Under the pieces are notes generated by a model. The model was not told the DNA's origin and did no database searches. It saw only the letters and a list, made by a program, of their open reading frames with translations. 64,000 nucleotides of DNA, taken from the NCBI GenBank assembly GCA_021155045.1, contig JAJNQB010000009.1, forward strand, positions 62,001 to 126,000, read 5' to 3'. Below, piece after piece: positions 1 through 8,740 of the stretch. The stretch comes from Arcticibacter sp. (GTDB taxonomy: Bacteria > Bacteroidota > Bacteroidia > 2-12-FULL-35-15). Each line of letters opens with the position of its first letter. Position 1 is the first letter of the stretch. The position numbers were made by a program, and so were the translations under genes.

Positions 1-2
1 AA

Positions 3-176
3 CAAAACTTTTCTGTTGCATGGAAAGATGTTCCTACAGCTTCTGGTGATATGCAAAAGGCTGATATGGTAATCCTCTGGAGAGAGTCCTTTAAGGAAGT
101 TACTCCTAAAAAAGTTCCTTCCCAAAATTTAGAAATTATTTTGGATCAAGAAATGACGGATTTAAAAAACAAATAA
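3..176 (+). CDS. C-terminal end of a gene cut by the window edge, function unknown
   Basis: An open frame runs from the first bases to a TAA at 174-176 and encodes about 57 residues, ending in DQEMTDLKNK. The start lies outside the window. The visible part is polar with no recognisable domain, so no function is proposed. A strong terminator hairpin follows at once, which supports this being the true 3' end of a gene. Confidence 0.6.
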   Translation, partial: QNFSVAWKDVPTASGDMQKADMVILWRESFKEVTPKKVPSQNLEIILDQEMTDLKNK

Positions 177-190
177 AAAATAAATACTTA

Positions 191-228
191 AAAAAATCCC
201 AATAAATTTTTATTGGGATTTTTTTTAT
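191..228. terminator. Bidirectional intrinsic terminator
   Basis: The inverted repeat AATCCCAATA / TATTGGGATT (195-204 and 211-220) has a six-base loop. It is flanked by an A-run on the left and a T-run on the right, so it can end both the truncated plus-strand gene and the minus-strand GNAT gene that stops at 225. Confidence 0.8.
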
Positions 229-743
229 TTTATTAATTGTAGAATTAATTCATCTTTAAAATTTTTACCATCTCGTATCCATTGTTTTTTTATTCCAGTT
301 ATTTGAAACCCGTTTTTTTGGAATAGTAAAATGCTGTTTTCATTATCGGTAGTAATATTGCAATACAATTGTTTAAGGTTTAATACTTTAAAGCAGTAAT
401 CAATTAACAGTTGTATTGCTTCTGATGCATACGCTTTTTTTCTTTCCGTCTTTTCCGCAATTAAAATTCCTATACCGACACGTAAATTATTGGGGTCAAA
501 ATCAAACAAATCAATTGTTCCTATTGACTGATTATCATTGTTGCAAATTAGTAATCTTAATTGCTTTACAGTATAAATATCTTCGTGTGAACTGGCTAAG
601 TATTGCTCTAAAACAAATTTTGAAAAAGGAGTTTGTGTATTGCTTATCAACCAATTTTCCGAATCGTTTTCCCACTTATAAAGCGTATCAATATCTGTTG
701 GCTCTAATGAGCGCAAGTAAATTTGTTTTCCTTTTAAATTCAT
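225..743 (-). CDS. GNAT family N-acetyltransferase (RimJ/RimL-like)
   Basis: 172 aa, a normal length for an Acetyltransf_3-type GNAT. It begins with the typical LKGKQIYLRSLEPTDIDTLY strand-helix start. It has an acetyl-CoA-loop-like segment around ERKKAYASEAIQLLIDYCF and ends with the usual NENSILLFQKNGFQITG block. Members of this family acetylate protein N-termini or small amines; the substrate cannot be read from the sequence. The gene is last in a minus-strand run and its start overlaps the preceding gene by 4 bases, suggesting translational coupling. Confidence 0.85.
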   Translation of the reverse strand: MNLKGKQIYLRSLEPTDIDTLYKWENDSENWLISNTQTPFSKFVLEQYLASSHEDIYTVKQLRLLICNNDNQSIGTIDLFDFDPNNLRVGIGILIAEKTERKKAYASEAIQLLIDYCFKVLNLKQLYCNITTDNENSILLFQKNGFQITGIKKQWIRDGKNFKDELILQLIK

Positions 744-1309
744 TGTTTAATAGTGTTTTTAATTGTTTCCGCTTCTTTATTAGCTAATTCAATTCCATTA
801 TTTATTTCTTTAAAAGTGTATATTGGTATATTAACCATAGTAGAATTGATATTTAAAGAAGTTACATTTTCTATTAAGTTGCGTTGTTCTATTTCAGATA
901 ATAATTCAAAAATAAAATTTATATCTTTTTTTGAAATATGAAACATTTCATCAAAAAATGATTTTACAGGGCTTAAACAAGTTGCTTTATCTATTGCAAC
1001 CTTTTCAAACTCCTGAATGTTCGATATAAAATGTTCTTTCAAATATTCCTCACTAAAAGTAGGGTGTGGTTTTATTTTGATAAATAAAGATTCGATTTTT
1101 TTCTGTTGAATATTTCTAATTAGTGCATCTAAAGAAACATTTATTTCATGACCTTTTATTGTTAATGAATGAAATTTTTTATCAATAATTAATCCAATAT
1201 GAGGTGGAATTCTGTTGCAATGTAGTATCACTAAATGAATTCCTTTGTTCAACACAGCTGGCTCGAATTTGTTTTTTATTTCGACTTGAAAAGATTCTGA
1301 AGTTGTCAT
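740..1309 (-). CDS. Conserved hypothetical protein downstream of dapF
   Basis: 189 aa, soluble, with no signal peptide or membrane segment. It is rich in Ile and Lys, with a basic stretch KKIESLFIKIKPHP in the middle and a helical C-terminus. I do not recognise a domain. It sits 3 bases after dapF and overlaps the GNAT gene by 4 bases, so the three genes are almost certainly cotranscribed. The function is unknown. Confidence 0.65.
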   Translation of the reverse strand: MTTSESFQVEIKNKFEPAVLNKGIHLVILHCNRIPPHIGLIIDKKFHSLTIKGHEINVSLDALIRNIQQKKIESLFIKIKPHPTFSEEYLKEHFISNIQEFEKVAIDKATCLSPVKSFFDEMFHISKKDINFIFELLSEIEQRNLIENVTSLNINSTMVNIPIYTFKEINNGIELANKEAETIKNTIKQ

Positions 1310-1312
1310 AGT

Positions 1313-2095
1313 TTAAATTTCTATTTCGCCTTTAAAAACAAAAATTGCAGGACCTTCCAACCAAATATTATTAAAAGTTTTATTGTCTTCAGTATTAAAT
1401 TTTACTTTTAAGTTTCCTCCTAATGTTTTAATATCACAATAATTTTTTGCCGTAGATAATCCTTTTAATGAAGCTACCAATGCTGCTGCTGTAACTCCTG
1501 TTCCACAAGAATACGTTTCATTTTCTACGCCTCTTTCATAGGTTCGAACAAATAATGAATTTCCTATTTTTTCAATAAAATTCACATTTGTTCCTTCTTT
1601 TTTAAATCGTTCGTTGTAGCGAATTTTTTTTCCTTCCTCAAAAACATTAACATTCTCTATGTCTTTGCTAAATTGAACATAATGTGGAGAGCCGGTATTC
1701 AAATACAAAAATGTTTCATTTAATTCAATTTCATTTACATCATTCATTTTTAATGAAATAAATTCTGGTTGAACAGTTGCAATGTGTTCTCCATCAATGG
1801 CAATGAAAGAAGCTTTTTCTTTTACTAAACCCAATGTGTGAGCAAATTCTACAATACATCTTCCTCCATTGCCACACATACTACTTTCGCTTCCATCAGA
1901 ATTATAATAAACCATTTCAAAATCATAACTAGCTTTGCTTTGTAATAGCATTAATCCATCAGCGCCAATTCCAAATCGCCTGTCGCATAACTTGGCTACT
2001 AACAAATTATTCTTTCTGTCAAATACATTTGTTCTATTATCAATGATAATAAAATCGTTTCCTGTGCCTTGATATTTATGAAATATAATTTTCAA
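1313..2095 (-). CDS. dapF: Diaminopimelate epimerase
   Basis: 260 aa. It converts LL- to meso-diaminopimelate in the cytoplasm, for lysine and peptidoglycan synthesis. Family signatures are clear: KYQGTGNDFIIIDN near the N-terminus, the first catalytic cysteine in MCGNGGRC (Cys74), and the second in ETYSCGTGVTAAA (Cys197), with the ERGVE motif just before it. The length is normal for the cofactor-independent, two-cysteine racemase family. It is followed at 3 bases by a hypothetical gene and preceded by a single-pass membrane protein gene 4 bases away, forming a tight minus-strand operon. Confidence 0.97.
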   Translation of the reverse strand: MKIIFHKYQGTGNDFIIIDNRTNVFDRKNNLLVAKLCDRRFGIGADGLMLLQSKASYDFEMVYYNSDGSESSMCGNGGRCIVEFAHTLGLVKEKASFIAIDGEHIATVQPEFISLKMNDVNEIELNETFLYLNTGSPHYVQFSKDIENVNVFEEGKKIRYNERFKKEGTNVNFIEKIGNSLFVRTYERGVENETYSCGTGVTAAALVASLKGLSTAKNYCDIKTLGGNLKVKFNTEDNKTFNNIWLEGPAIFVFKGEIEI

Positions 2096-2099
2096 AAGA

Positions 2100-2828
2100 T
2101 TATTTTAGTTTGCTTATGATTCCTTCATCAGTAATTTTTTCGTAAGGTTTAAATTCAAAAGTATAGTCTAACTTATAAATTGATGAATTGCTTTTTAAAT
2201 AAACAGACTCATCTATTTTAAATAATTTAAATGGGTCAGTAGGATTTATGCCATAAATAATTAGTTTATACTTACTCATTTTATATCCTTTATAATTCAA
2301 AGGAGATTGCCAAAATTCTATATTTAAAAATGGCTTAGCTTCTTTTCCTTCATTAATACCGCTTACTTTGTGTAATAATGAATCTTTTGAGATGTTTGTT
2401 TTAGCTATTGGATTCAAATTAATTATCTCTTGTGTTTTAGAGTTAATCATTTCATCTTTTTTTACAATTATCTCTTCTGGGTCAATATTGTTAGTTACAA
2501 CAGAATCAATTAAAATGGATTTAGTCGTATCACTATGAAGAGGTTTGGTTTTTACTGTTTCTTTTTCAATTTGTTTTGTTGTTTTAGGATTTTGTTCTTT
2601 TTTATTTTCTTTTTTGTCATTCTGAGCTTCCATTTTTTCTGCCTTTTTTTCAGACGAAAAATTTTCAGCAAAATGTTTATAGAAATTTAATTCTTTAAAA
2701 TAGTCATCGAGTTTAAACAGAAAAAAACCTCCAGCAACCAATAATCCTATTAGTAAGCCTATAATAAATACTTGGGTTTTTTCTTTTAGAGTACTCAATT
2801 TATATTCTTTTAAAACTATTTTTTGCAA
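2100..2828 (-). CDS. Single-pass membrane protein, unknown function
   Basis: 242 aa. A cytoplasmic tail of about 18 residues is followed by one transmembrane segment (VFIIGLLIGLLVAGGFFLF). Then comes a highly charged Lys/Glu/Gln-rich linker (about residues 60-100) and a C-terminal domain ending in FEFKPYEKITDEGIISKLK, presumably periplasmic. The layout resembles envelope-anchoring or cell-division accessory proteins, but no family is recognised. It is the first gene of the dapF operon. Confidence 0.65.
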   Translation of the reverse strand: MQKIVLKEYKLSTLKEKTQVFIIGLLIGLLVAGGFFLFKLDDYFKELNFYKHFAENFSSEKKAEKMEAQNDKKENKKEQNPKTTKQIEKETVKTKPLHSDTTKSILIDSVVTNNIDPEEIIVKKDEMINSKTQEIINLNPIAKTNISKDSLLHKVSGINEGKEAKPFLNIEFWQSPLNYKGYKMSKYKLIIYGINPTDPFKLFKIDESVYLKSNSSIYKLDYTFEFKPYEKITDEGIISKLK

Positions 2829-2959
2829 AGTTAAACATACTTCCGAATCTATGTTAATCTATGTTAAAAATAAGGTTTTTATGTAATATAGGAACAAAAT
2901 TTGCGTAGTAATTCTCGAATCTTTATCCATAAATTTAGAAAATAAAAAAAGGAGATGTT

Positions 2960-4426
2960 ATGAAAAAGTTAGCAACAGTTTTTTTGACAGCAATTTTAGG
3001 TGGAGCAACTGCCTTAAGTCTTAATTATTATTTTGATAAAAAAAATGTAACAACTGAAATTCGAACTGACATAGGGCAAGCAAGTCAGCCTGTAAAGTAT
3101 GTTAGTGTGAATAGCTCAGTACCCGAAAATGCTATTGACTTTACTATTGCCGCTGAACAGTCCGTTCATTCTGTTGTAAATGTTAAAACAACATATCCGC
3201 TTAATTATGGAAATCAATATTTATATGATCCATTTCGTGATTTTTTTGGTCGATCACAACGCCCACAAGAAGCTCCAACTTCAACGGGTTCAGGAGTAAT
3301 TATTTCGCAAGATGGTTACATTGTAACAAACAATCATGTGGTGGCTGATGCAGATAAAATTGAAATTACTTTAAATGATAAACGAACCTATTCTGCTGAA
3401 GTAATAGGAAAAGATCCAACAACAGATTTAGCACTATTAAAAATTAAAGAAACTAACTTGCCTTTTATGACATACGGAAATTCTGATAATGTAAAAGTAG
3501 GAGAATGGGTATTGGCTGTTGGTAATCCTTTTAATTTAACATCAACTGTTACTGCAGGAATCATAAGTGCGAAAGGTAGAAACATAAATATTATTGGTAA
3601 CGATCCTTCAAAAGGTTTAAATCCGATTGAATCGTTTTTACAAACAGATGCAGCTGTAAACCCGGGAAATAGTGGTGGAGCATTGGTAAATACAAAAGGA
3701 GAATTAATTGGTATTAATTCGGCTATTGCTTCCAATACGGGTTCTTATACTGGTTATTCATTTGCAATTCCAGTAAATATTGCGCGTAAAGTGGTTGCTG
3801 ATTTAGTTGAATTTGGCGAAGTTCAACGTGCATTTATTGGTGTGAGCATTCGTGATTTAGATGCTAAATTGGCGAAAGAAAAAAATATTAATGAGATAAA
3901 AGGAGTTTTTGTGAATGGATTAACTGCTGGTGGTTCTGCTGAAGAAGCTGGAATTAAAGAAGGAGATGTTATAACAAAAATAGCTGATGTAAATGTTAAC
4001 AATGTTCCCGAGTTGCAGGAGCAGATTAGTCGCTACCGCCCTGGAGATAAAGTAAATGTTACTCTAAAGCGCAATAATCAAGAGAAAATGTTGGCTATTG
4101 TTTTAAAAAATAAAAATGGAAATACGGATGTAGTTGAAAAACCAAAAATTGAAGTTGTTTCTGCATTAGGAGCTGTGTTTGAACAAGTATCTGAAAAAGA
4201 ACTTCAAAAATTAAACATAGATAATGGACTTAAAATAACAAAGCTAGGTGCAGGTAAATTGTTAAATGCAGGGATAAAAGAAGGTTTTATCATTACAAGT
4301 GTTGATAAAAAGAAAGTAGCTACAATCGAAGATATAAAATCGGTTCTTGAGAACAAAAAAGGAGGGGTTTTAATTGAAGGTGTTTATCCAAATGGTATGC
4401 GTGCATACTATGGTTTTGGACTTTAA
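2960..4426 (+). CDS. htrA: HtrA/DegP-family periplasmic serine protease
   Basis: 488 aa. An N-terminal signal/anchor segment (residues 5-23) is followed by a trypsin-like domain with the full catalytic triad: His126 in NNHVV, Asp156 in TTDLALL and Ser238 in GNSGGAL. A PDZ domain starts at about RAFIGVSIRD (near residue 288) and a shorter, PDZ-like second one follows from about residue 395 to the end. The family degrades misfolded envelope proteins. A GGAG ribosome-binding site lies 7-10 bases before the ATG, unusual in this window, where most genes lack one. The gene stands alone, diverging from the dapF operon. Confidence 0.95.
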   Translation: MKKLATVFLTAILGGATALSLNYYFDKKNVTTEIRTDIGQASQPVKYVSVNSSVPENAIDFTIAAEQSVHSVVNVKTTYPLNYGNQYLYDPFRDFFGRSQRPQEAPTSTGSGVIISQDGYIVTNNHVVADADKIEITLNDKRTYSAEVIGKDPTTDLALLKIKETNLPFMTYGNSDNVKVGEWVLAVGNPFNLTSTVTAGIISAKGRNINIIGNDPSKGLNPIESFLQTDAAVNPGNSGGALVNTKGELIGINSAIASNTGSYTGYSFAIPVNIARKVVADLVEFGEVQRAFIGVSIRDLDAKLAKEKNINEIKGVFVNGLTAGGSAEEAGIKEGDVITKIADVNVNNVPELQEQISRYRPGDKVNVTLKRNNQEKMLAIVLKNKNGNTDVVEKPKIEVVSALGAVFEQVSEKELQKLNIDNGLKITKLGAGKLLNAGIKEGFIITSVDKKKVATIEDIKSVLENKKGGVLIEGVYPNGMRAYYGFGL

Positions 4427-4573
4427 TAGCAAGGCATTTAACTTCATCGGCAAAAAAAAGGAATTTATAGACGATTTTAAAAACTCTGTCTAAAATATTG
4501 TAACAAATTAAAAATCAGATAGTTGAATTAAAAGTTTTAGCATTAAAAAATAGGATAACAAAGCTTTATAGAT

Positions 4574-4581
4574 TATCTTTG
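4574..4581 (+). promoter_or_regulatory. Bacteroidetes -7 element (TATCTTTG) of rpoD
   Basis: An exact match to TAnnTTTG, 39 bases before the rpoD ATG. No convincing TTTG -33 element is seen at the expected distance. Confidence 0.5.
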
Positions 4582-4620
4582 CATAATCAAATTATTATTA
4601 AACTACGATAATATTCTACA

Positions 4621-5484
4621 ATGAGACAACTCAAAATAACCAAATCGATTACTAACCGCGAAAGCGCTTCTTTAGATAAATACTTGCAAGAAATTGGACG
4701 CGAAGAATTGATTACTGCCGATGAAGAAGTTGCTTTGGCAAAAAGAATCAGAGATGGAGACCAAGTAGCATTAGAAAAATTAACAAAATCAAATTTACGA
4801 TTTGTTGTTTCTGTTGCTAAACAATATCAAAATCAAGGTTTAAGTTTACCCGATTTAATTAATGAAGGAAATTTAGGTTTAATAAAAGCAGCAAAAAGAT
4901 TTGATGAAACACGTGGATTCAAATTTATTTCTTATGCAGTTTGGTGGATTCGCCAATCTATTCTTCAGGCTTTAGCTGAACAATCTCGTATTGTTCGTTT
5001 ACCTTTGAATCAAGTAGGTTCATTGAATAAAATAAATAAAGCATTTTCTAAATTAGAACAAGAATTTGAGCGCGAACCAAGTGCCGAAGAGTTATCAACA
5101 TTATTAGATTTACCACAAGATAAAGTTGCAGATACAATGCGCGTTTCTGGAAGACATGTGTCTATGGATGCTCCTTTTGTAAATGGTGAAGAAAATAGCT
5201 TGTTAGATGTTCTAATAAATCATGATTCTCCTCGTGCTGATAATGGTTTGTTAAATGAGTCATTACAACGCGAAATCGAACGTTCATTATCTACATTAAC
5301 TGAAAGAGAACGTGATGTAGTAAAATTATTTTTTGGAATAGGAGTTAATCACGGATTGACATTAGAAGAAATAGGAGCAAAATTTGATTTAACTCGCGAA
5401 CGTGTTCGCCAAATAAAAGAAAAAGCAATACGTAGATTACGTCATAATTCCAGAAGTAAACTACTAAAAACATATTTAGGATAA
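4621..5484 (+). CDS. rpoD: RNA polymerase primary sigma factor RpoD/SigA
   Basis: 287 aa, the short primary sigma factor of Bacteroidetes, which lacks the long region 1.1 and non-conserved region of the E. coli protein. Region 1.2/2 is seen from LDKYLQEIGREELITADEEV. The core-binding and -10 recognition part includes SLPDLINEGNLGLIKAAKRF and GFKFISYAVWWIRQSI. Region 4 ends with LTLEEIGAKFDLTRERVRQI, the helix-turn-helix that reads the -33 element. It is monocistronic, with its own upstream -7 element and a structured 3' region directly after the stop. Confidence 0.97.
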   Translation: MRQLKITKSITNRESASLDKYLQEIGREELITADEEVALAKRIRDGDQVALEKLTKSNLRFVVSVAKQYQNQGLSLPDLINEGNLGLIKAAKRFDETRGFKFISYAVWWIRQSILQALAEQSRIVRLPLNQVGSLNKINKAFSKLEQEFEREPSAEELSTLLDLPQDKVADTMRVSGRHVSMDAPFVNGEENSLLDVLINHDSPRADNGLLNESLQREIERSLSTLTERERDVVKLFFGIGVNHGLTLEEIGAKFDLTRERVRQIKEKAIRRLRHNSRSKLLKTYLG

Positions 5485-5575
5485 AGCTTTATACCCCTGA
5501 TAGTAAATGCCAACCGCACATATTCAGTTAATAAATAACCAAAAATAACTGAAATAATGTGCGGTTATTTTTTTT
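5485..5575 (+). ncRNA. rpoD 3' structured element: ACCCCTGATA hairpin plus terminator-like long hairpin
   Basis: Directly after the rpoD stop, TTTA-TACCCCTGATAG-TAAA (5488-5507) forms a small hairpin with the ACCCCTGATA motif in its loop. The inverted repeat AACCGCACAT / ATGTGCGGTT (5512-5521 and 5557-5566) follows, with inner arms ATTCAGTTA / TAACTGAAAT and a T-run at 5567-5575. This works as the rpoD terminator. The same two-part layout occurs at 39030-39088, so it may be a 3'UTR-derived small RNA; no separate promoter is evident here. Confidence 0.5.
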
Positions 5576-5582
5576 ACTTTTG
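5575..5582 (+). promoter_or_regulatory. -7 element (TACTTTTG) of the GAPDH gene
   Basis: An exact TAnnTTTG match located at the end of the rpoD terminator T-run and 45 bases before the GAPDH start codon. Confidence 0.5.
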
Positions 5583-5627
5583 ACAAAACAATAATGTTTA
5601 CAAAACAATTTATAGTCTAAAAATACC

Positions 5628-7106
5628 ATGACACTTGAAACAATGGAACCAACAAACGGAAAAGTAAAAGGTTCATACGAAGCAGAATTAAATGATTGGA
5701 TAAATCATGAAAAAGCAGCAATTGAATTAATTGGAATTATTGGAAAGCTTTGGTTCGAAAAGTCGATTGAGCTTATTCTTTTTAGAAATCAATTGGTTGA
5801 TAGAAGTGCAAGCGAAATAATGAACTTGCATCACTATGCAAAAAACATTGTTAAAAAAGTTATAACATTAGAAGAAACACTTTCAATCGCTCAAACCATT
5901 TCTAAAATGGATGTTTGCCCTTCTCGTATAGATATTGGAAAATTAGCTTTTGAAAGACAACAAGAAACAACAACATTTAAAACAGTTGAAGATTTTTTAA
6001 ACAATAAATTGGTTGATTTAATTGGTAAAAAACATAACATTACTCCTAAAGATGTTGTATTATTTGGTTTCGGACGTATTGGTCGTTTAGCTGCTCGTGA
6101 ATTAATTGCTCAAGCAGGAAAAGGAGAACAATTAAGATTAAGGGCAATTGTTACAAGAGGAAATAGCAATGAAGAAATTATTAAGCGTGCAGATTTACTA
6201 CGTACAGATTCTGTTCATGGTGTTTTCCCTGGGACAATTATTGAAGATTTAGATAAAAAAGCTTTAATCATAAACGGACATACTGTTTATATGATTGATG
6301 CAAAAAATCCTGAAGATGTTGATTATACAAGCTTTGGAATAAACAATGCTTTATTAATTGATAATACGGGTGTTTTTAGAGATAAGGCAGAATTGAGTCG
6401 TCATTTAAAAGCAAAAGGAATTTCGAAAGTGCTGCTTACAGCACCAGCTAAAGATATTCCAAATGTTGTACATGGCGTAAATCATGAAACAGTAAACATA
6501 AAAGAAGATTCTATTTTTTCTGCAGCATCTTGTACAACCAATGCTATTATGCCTGTTTTGCAAGTAATTCATAACAATTTAGGAATTTCTCGTGGACACA
6601 TTGAAACAGTTCACTCTTATACAAACGACCAAAATTTATTGGATAACTACCATAAAAAATACCGTAGAGGTCGTTCTGCAGCTTTAAATATGGTAATTAC
6701 AGAAACAGGAGCAGAAAGTGCGTTGAAAAAAGTATTGCCTCAATTGTCTGGAAAATTTACTGCTAACTCTGTACGTGTACCAACACCAAATGTATCTTTA
6801 GCAATACTAAGCATGACAATTGATAAAAATGTTACCAAAGAAGAAGTAAATGAAGTTCTTAAAAATGCAGCATTAAACGGAGCGTTGGTTGAACAAATTC
6901 AATATATGAATTCAAACGAATTGGTTTCTACGGATGTAATTGGTAATCCTTGTCCTTCGGTATTTGATAGCCAGGCTACTATTGTAGGTCCTGATGGTAA
7001 AAATATTGTATTGTATGTTTGGTACGATAACGAATATGGTTATACTCGCCAAGTTATACGTTTCTCAAAACATATTTCTGAAGTAAGGCGAATGACTTAT
7101 TATTAA
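5628..7106 (+). CDS. gap: Glyceraldehyde-3-phosphate dehydrogenase, long form
   Basis: 492 aa, longer than the usual 330-340 aa because of an N-terminal extension of about 140 residues. The dinucleotide-binding motif FGFGRIGRLAARELI is at about 146-160. The catalytic cysteine is Cys302 in SAASCTTNAIMPV, and the C-terminal signature WYDNEYGYTRQVIRFSKH is intact. The extension is helical and has no motif I recognise; long GAPDHs of this kind are known in Bacteroidetes. The enzyme acts in glycolysis or gluconeogenesis in the cytoplasm. An alternative start at Met6 would change little. Confidence 0.93.
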   Translation: MTLETMEPTNGKVKGSYEAELNDWINHEKAAIELIGIIGKLWFEKSIELILFRNQLVDRSASEIMNLHHYAKNIVKKVITLEETLSIAQTISKMDVCPSRIDIGKLAFERQQETTTFKTVEDFLNNKLVDLIGKKHNITPKDVVLFGFGRIGRLAARELIAQAGKGEQLRLRAIVTRGNSNEEIIKRADLLRTDSVHGVFPGTIIEDLDKKALIINGHTVYMIDAKNPEDVDYTSFGINNALLIDNTGVFRDKAELSRHLKAKGISKVLLTAPAKDIPNVVHGVNHETVNIKEDSIFSAASCTTNAIMPVLQVIHNNLGISRGHIETVHSYTNDQNLLDNYHKKYRRGRSAALNMVITETGAESALKKVLPQLSGKFTANSVRVPTPNVSLAILSMTIDKNVTKEEVNEVLKNAALNGALVEQIQYMNSNELVSTDVIGNPCPSVFDSQATIVGPDGKNIVLYVWYDNEYGYTRQVIRFSKHISEVRRMTYY

Positions 7107-7110
7107 AATA

Positions 7111-7145
7111 AAAAAATCCCTCGAAACTTTCGAGGGATTTTTTTA
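7111..7145. terminator. Bidirectional terminator between GAPDH and a membrane protein gene
   Basis: Nearly perfect palindrome AATCCCTCGAAA / TTTCGAGGGATT (7115-7126 and 7128-7139), with A-runs before and T-runs after. It serves the two convergent genes. Confidence 0.85.
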
Positions 7146-7149
7146 TTGT

Positions 7150-7692
7150 TTACTTTAATTTTCTTTTCAAAATTTTCAAAAGTTCTTCTGCTTCTTTCTC
7201 TGTAATTTGCATCGCAAATTTTATTTCTTTGCCGTAATAGTCAAAACTAATTTTTTCGCCAACAACAGACCAATAGGAGTTATTAACGGTTTCAAAAAAA
7301 GAATCCTCTTTTTTAGGAACTAACTTTAAATCTTTAATAAAATCAAAATCAAAAGATTTTATTTTTCCTTTTCCGGCTACTTCTTTTTTGTATTGGAGCT
7401 TGTTATCACGCAATTTTATTTTTTCTACTCCATAATATCGCCACATAATTGCCTTAAAAATTTTGTACTCAAAATATGCCCAAAATCCTAGCCATACAAT
7501 AATTGCAATTTTTGTGTTTTCATCCGTTAAGCTAAAATATTGGGTAAAAACAATAATACCACTAATAGTCCACGCAAAAAACCATAGGAAAAGAAACAAG
7601 TTCTTTGTTTTGTTTTTAAAAGCAACTATAACAATACTTAATTCTCCACCATCAAGTTCTTTTATGCTTATTCTATCACCTATATATTGCAT
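7150..7692 (-). CDS. Two-pass membrane protein, unknown function
   Basis: 180 aa. Two hydrophobic segments sit back to back: LFLFLWFFAWTISGIIVF at about residues 32-49 and IAIIVWLGFWAYFEYKIF at about 62-79. A soluble, basic domain of about 95 residues follows, with KIKLRDNKLQYKKEVAGKGK and a Glu/Lys-rich end. The layout resembles small PH-like membrane proteins of unknown role. It is convergent with GAPDH and shares its terminator. Confidence 0.65.
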   Translation of the reverse strand: MQYIGDRISIKELDGGELSIVIVAFKNKTKNLFLFLWFFAWTISGIIVFTQYFSLTDENTKIAIIVWLGFWAYFEYKIFKAIMWRYYGVEKIKLRDNKLQYKKEVAGKGKIKSFDFDFIKDLKLVPKKEDSFFETVNNSYWSVVGEKISFDYYGKEIKFAMQITEKEAEELLKILKRKLK

Positions 7693-7777
7693 ATTTTAAA
7701 TTTTAACTTCATCCTTAAACCTTTTTAAAGAAGAAACGAGTTTACTTAATAACAGTAACAAAATTATCAATAAATTC

Positions 7778-7785
7778 TATATTTG
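7778..7785 (+). promoter_or_regulatory. -7 element (TATATTTG) of the K+ channel gene
   Basis: An exact TAnnTTTG match 19 bases upstream of the ATG at 7805, implying a very short leader. Confidence 0.5.
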
Positions 7786-7804
7786 TGGAAGAAGTACAAT
7801 AAAA

Positions 7805-8740
7805 ATGAAAAACAAAAAGGAAGAAAATGAATTAGGTTTTGGAACCCAAACATCTTCACAAACAGATAGGCTTATAAACAAAGATGGAAGTTTCAACATT
7901 CATAGAATAGAAAAATCAAGAGTACAATCGTTGAGTGTTTATCATGCTTTAATTAGTATGAGTTGGTTAAAGTTCAATACAATTATTTTAGCATATTTTA
8001 TTCTGTTAAACTTGTTTTTTGCAACATTATATTATTCAACAGGAATGGAAGGTTTGGCTGGAATTGAAGCCAATTCCAATTTCGATAAATTTGTTGAAGC
8101 ATTTTATTTTAGCACACAAACATCAACTACTGTTGGTTTTGGACGTGTTAGTCCAATTTCGCATACAGCTAATGCAATTGCTGCTGTAGAGGCATTGATA
8201 GGGGTTATGGGTTTTGCTTTATTTACTGGTTTACTTTATGGGAGATTTTCTCGCCCTAAATCAAAAATATTATTTAGTAAAAATGCAATTATAGCACCTT
8301 TTAAAGAAGGAAAAGCTTTTCAGTTTAGGATAGCAAATAAAATGCGAAATAGTCAATTGACAGATATGCAATGCCGAGTTACTGTTGCAAAATTTGAAAT
8401 TGAAAATGGAATAAAGATCAGGCGATTCAGGACATTAGAACTAGAATTACCTAAAATTGTTTTCTTTCCAATGACATGGACAATCAATCATCCAATAGAT
8501 GAGAATAGTCCTATTTATGACATGACCGAAAAAGATTTTGAAGAAACAGATACAGAATTTTTAATTTTACTTACAGGCTTTGATGATACATTTTCGCAAA
8601 ATGTAAATACACGGTATTCTTTTACCTATAAAGAATTAATTTATGGAGCAAAATTTGTTAGTGTATTTTCTGATACAAATCAAGGAAAGGTAGCGCAAGA
8701 TTTGAATAAGCTTAGCGACTATGAAAAACACAAATTTTAG
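7805..8740 (+). CDS. Inward-rectifier (Kir/KirBac-type) potassium channel
   Basis: 311 aa. The order is that of KirBac channels: a cytosolic N-terminus with a slide-helix region (about residues 40-55), TM1 (TIILAYFILLNLFFATLYY), a pore helix, the selectivity filter TTVGFGR (108-114), TM2 (AVEALIGVMGFALFTGLLYG), then a cytosolic beta-sandwich domain of about 165 residues. The filter is GFG rather than the more common GYG, a substitution known to be tolerated in K+ channels. The gene is monocistronic with its own -7 element and is convergent with prfC, overlapping it by 4 bases. Confidence 0.92.
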   Translation: MKNKKEENELGFGTQTSSQTDRLINKDGSFNIHRIEKSRVQSLSVYHALISMSWLKFNTIILAYFILLNLFFATLYYSTGMEGLAGIEANSNFDKFVEAFYFSTQTSTTVGFGRVSPISHTANAIAAVEALIGVMGFALFTGLLYGRFSRPKSKILFSKNAIIAPFKEGKAFQFRIANKMRNSQLTDMQCRVTVAKFEIENGIKIRRFRTLELELPKIVFFPMTWTINHPIDENSPIYDMTEKDFEETDTEFLILLTGFDDTFSQNVNTRYSFTYKELIYGAKFVSVFSDTNQGKVAQDLNKLSDYEKHKF

